A DNA stretch of 64,000 nucleotides from Sporobolomyces roseus. Lineage: Eukaryota; Basidiomycota; Microbotryomycetes; Sporidiobolales; Sporidiobolaceae. How positions within the stretch are numbered: position 1 is the stretch's first letter; each line of letters opens with the position of its first letter. The stretch covers positions 1,550,001 to 1,614,000 of the forward strand of contig JADILM010000001.1 of assembly GCA_016617785.1 (NCBI GenBank), given 5' to 3'. The notes beneath the pieces were generated by a model. That model was not told the origin of the DNA, ran no database searches, and saw nothing but the letters and a program-made list of their open reading frames with translations. A program made the position numbers and the translations under genes. Shown piece after piece: positions 61,955-64,000 of this stretch.

Positions 61955-64000
61955 ATGGCTCAAACGAGTACCACAACGCTAGTACAACCACCTTTACCCT
62001 CCTATCCTACACTAATACCTCCAACTCAAGCTCCTACGCCTTCAACGAGCTCTTGCAGTCATGCAGTCAATTGGCTCGGCTCGAATTCGACTCTCAACTT
62101 GGAGCGGTTCAATCTCGCTGCTAGCTGGAATTTAGGTCTCGATCGTGGTGGTCAAGGATCTGTGAGCTCCTCCTCTACCTCCACGTAAGCTAAGATTGAG
62201 CTAATCGAGTGACGCGCGTTCAGGTTGCTACCCCTCTTTGCTCAATTTGTCGCAACATTCCACTTCGTCCCTTTCTCTGCCTCACTTGCGGTACCTCCAC
62301 ATGCGGGAAACTCTCCAACCACTCCCACTCTCATCAGCACGCTCAAAAGGAGAATCATTCACTAGGTGAGAAATCCCTCCCTCTCCCTTTTTTTCTCTTC
62401 TCTCTCTCTTTCCTTTTTTCTCCCCCGCTTCTCATCCGAGAGCTGATCCCTCCTTTGTTTGGATAGCGTGGGATCTAAGGTCTGAAGCAGTGTATTGTTT
62501 CGGATGCGAGGATTACGTTTCGAACCCTGTCCTGGCGAGAATCGCGAAAGCTGAAAAGCTGGGTAGGAGGGACTTTACGAAACCTGTCGAGGGTCCACCT
62601 TGTAAGTTACGCCCATCCTGTCGCATGCTCGCTGCATACTATACGTCTCCTCGACTGTGGAGAGATCGCTGATATAGCACGCCTCCTCATCTCACAGCCA
62701 AAAAGAGGAAAAGGACGAGAATGGATTTGACAAGGTTCACCTCGTCTGACCCATCGGATTCTTCCGCTTCGCTCCTCGCTGTTCCTGGTATGATTTCTCG
62801 AGAATACTGCTACCGGAGATGATCTTTATTGACTGCCGACCGCGCATCGTTCTAGCTCGAGGAATCCGAAATTTGGGAAACAGGTTCGTTTCGACATTGC
62901 ACTTCCTTCCGCCTCGGCTGCTCCATCTCATCGTCTCGAACATCACTGACGATAGTGTATTCGATGATATCGACAGCTGTTACATGAGCGTAATCTTGCA
63001 ATCTTTCTTCCTCAACCCATTCCTGAAAACCTATTTCCTGTCCGATCGACACAACCGATCTACCTGTTCAAGAGCGACACAAGGCGATCCTTGTATCTCT
63101 TGTGAAGTTGATGGACTGTTCTCGGAGGTGAGTTTGAAGGTCTTCATTCGCTTCAGACCAGAAAGCTGAATTCGATCCGTCCTGCAACACAGTACTATAC
63201 GTCAGAGAGTCCGAGTCTGGCGCCTACAAAGTTCTTGCACGCGTTCTGGCAGAGCAGCTACGAAGCTCTTGGATACGCTCAACAAGATGCTCACGAGTTT
63301 CTCATCTCCAGTAAGTCTCCTATCGATGCGCGAAAGCATCCTCTCTGGACGCTGTCCAGCCATCGACCATTAGAAGAATCCTCCCTTTTGATCATCGCGC
63401 TGATCTCTTCGTCTCGTCTCTTTCGCACTCACCTTGCCCTACCGACAACCCTTCGAAGCGCTGTCCCTGTATAGTGCACACGACGTTCTCAGGCCAGCTC
63501 AGATCTCAAGTTCGATGCGGTCGATGCGGACACCAAAGCGAGACTTTCGAACCTTTCTTGGATTTGAGTTTGGATGTGAGGGATCGAGTGCTGGGCAAGG
63601 ATCATAAGCGGATAGAGGAGTGCTTGAACAGGTACGCTGAGACTTCGCTATTTGCCAGCGAGAGAACGGGGAGAGAAACTGACTGCTCTCGACTTGTTCA
63701 AATATAGCTTCACGACGGCGGAGAAGCTGCCAGCGCAATACGACTGTGCTGCTTGTGGCAAACCTCCGGAGCAGGCAAGTAAGAGACTGAGTATCAAGGC
63801 TTTACCTCAGGTACTCTGCGTTCAGCTCAAGGTGCGGTCCCTGCTTCCCGTTGTCTCTACTCGAACATTGCGAGCTGATTCTCTTCACCACTCTCCTTCA
63901 TACTTGTAGCGCTTCGAGCATACGAGTGCAGCGGGAAGCAAGATTGATACATTTGTCAAGTTTCCTCTCAACCTCGACATGGCTCCTCATTTGAGTTCAA
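61955..64000 (+). CDS. UBP8: Ubp8/USP22-type ubiquitin hydrolase of the SAGA DUB module (runs off the window)
   Basis: Removes ubiquitin from histone H2B as part of SAGA (known of the family). Start MAQTSTTTLV at 61955. Exons 61955-62161, 62224-62366, 62467-62601, 62698-62787, 62856-62883, 62977-63127, 63193-63310, then further ones to the window edge. An N-terminal ZnF-UBP domain (CSICRN, CLTCGTSTCGK, HSHSHQHAQKENHSLAWD, YCFGCEDYV) precedes the USP domain: IRNLGNSCYMSVILQSF with catalytic Cys at 62978-62980 (Ser where Thr is usual), AQQDAHEF, and zinc Cys pairs in VRCGRCGH and YDCAACGKPP. The junction after 63310 is unresolved: frame is kept only by a 26-nt intron to 63336. The C-terminal His box lies beyond 64000. 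Confidence 0.9.

Overview
The window is nuclear DNA of a fungus, most probably a basidiomycete yeast or a relative. It has about 25 closely packed genes on both strands, nearly all cut by many 50-70 nt introns (GTRNGY donors, CTNAC-like branch sites, CAG/TAG acceptors). It also has a nuclear tRNA gene with an anticodon-loop intron, and products of fungal type such as a Ras with a long hypervariable tail, GATOR1 Iml1, SAGA Ubp8 and the spliceosomal helicase Prp16. I see no bacterial operon, CRISPR array, integrase, retroelement or rRNA. Models were built by hand; where I say the exons close in frame, I summed exon lengths and obtained a multiple of three.

Left part (0-21 kb): tRNA-Ala(AGC), an unresolved gene, the exocytic syntaxin SSO1, IML1 (divergent from SSO1), a tandem-bromodomain RSC4-like protein, RAS1, a lysine-rich coiled-coil protein, a ferric-reductase-like oxidoreductase and prefoldin subunit 6.

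Middle (21-50 kb): an F-box/LRR-like gene with an in-frame TGA, PRP16, GCD2 (eIF2B delta), an unknown gene, a membrane-anchored cytochrome b5, a germinal-centre-type Ste20 kinase, an FCP1/NIF-fold protein lacking the usual nucleophile, an XLF/Nej1-like end-joining factor, a PQ-loop-like membrane protein with a charged tail, and four unknown genes.

Right part (50-64 kb): this is the unusual block. A PHD-finger protein of unknown class lies directly downstream of a very large gene, about 6.6 kb and 1,938 residues. The C-terminal ~400 residues of that protein carry a RuvC core and a four-cysteine zinc knuckle of the Fanzor/TnpB type, the eukaryotic relatives of transposon RNA-guided nucleases. 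Upstream of it, on the other strand, is the C-terminal half of a SET domain. The window ends inside UBP8.

Most of the window is ordinary housekeeping: exocytosis, TORC1 signalling, chromatin remodelling, splicing, translation initiation and DNA end joining. The points most worth following are the Fanzor-like giant with its neighbours and a 2-nt exon that appears to be needed in RAS1.
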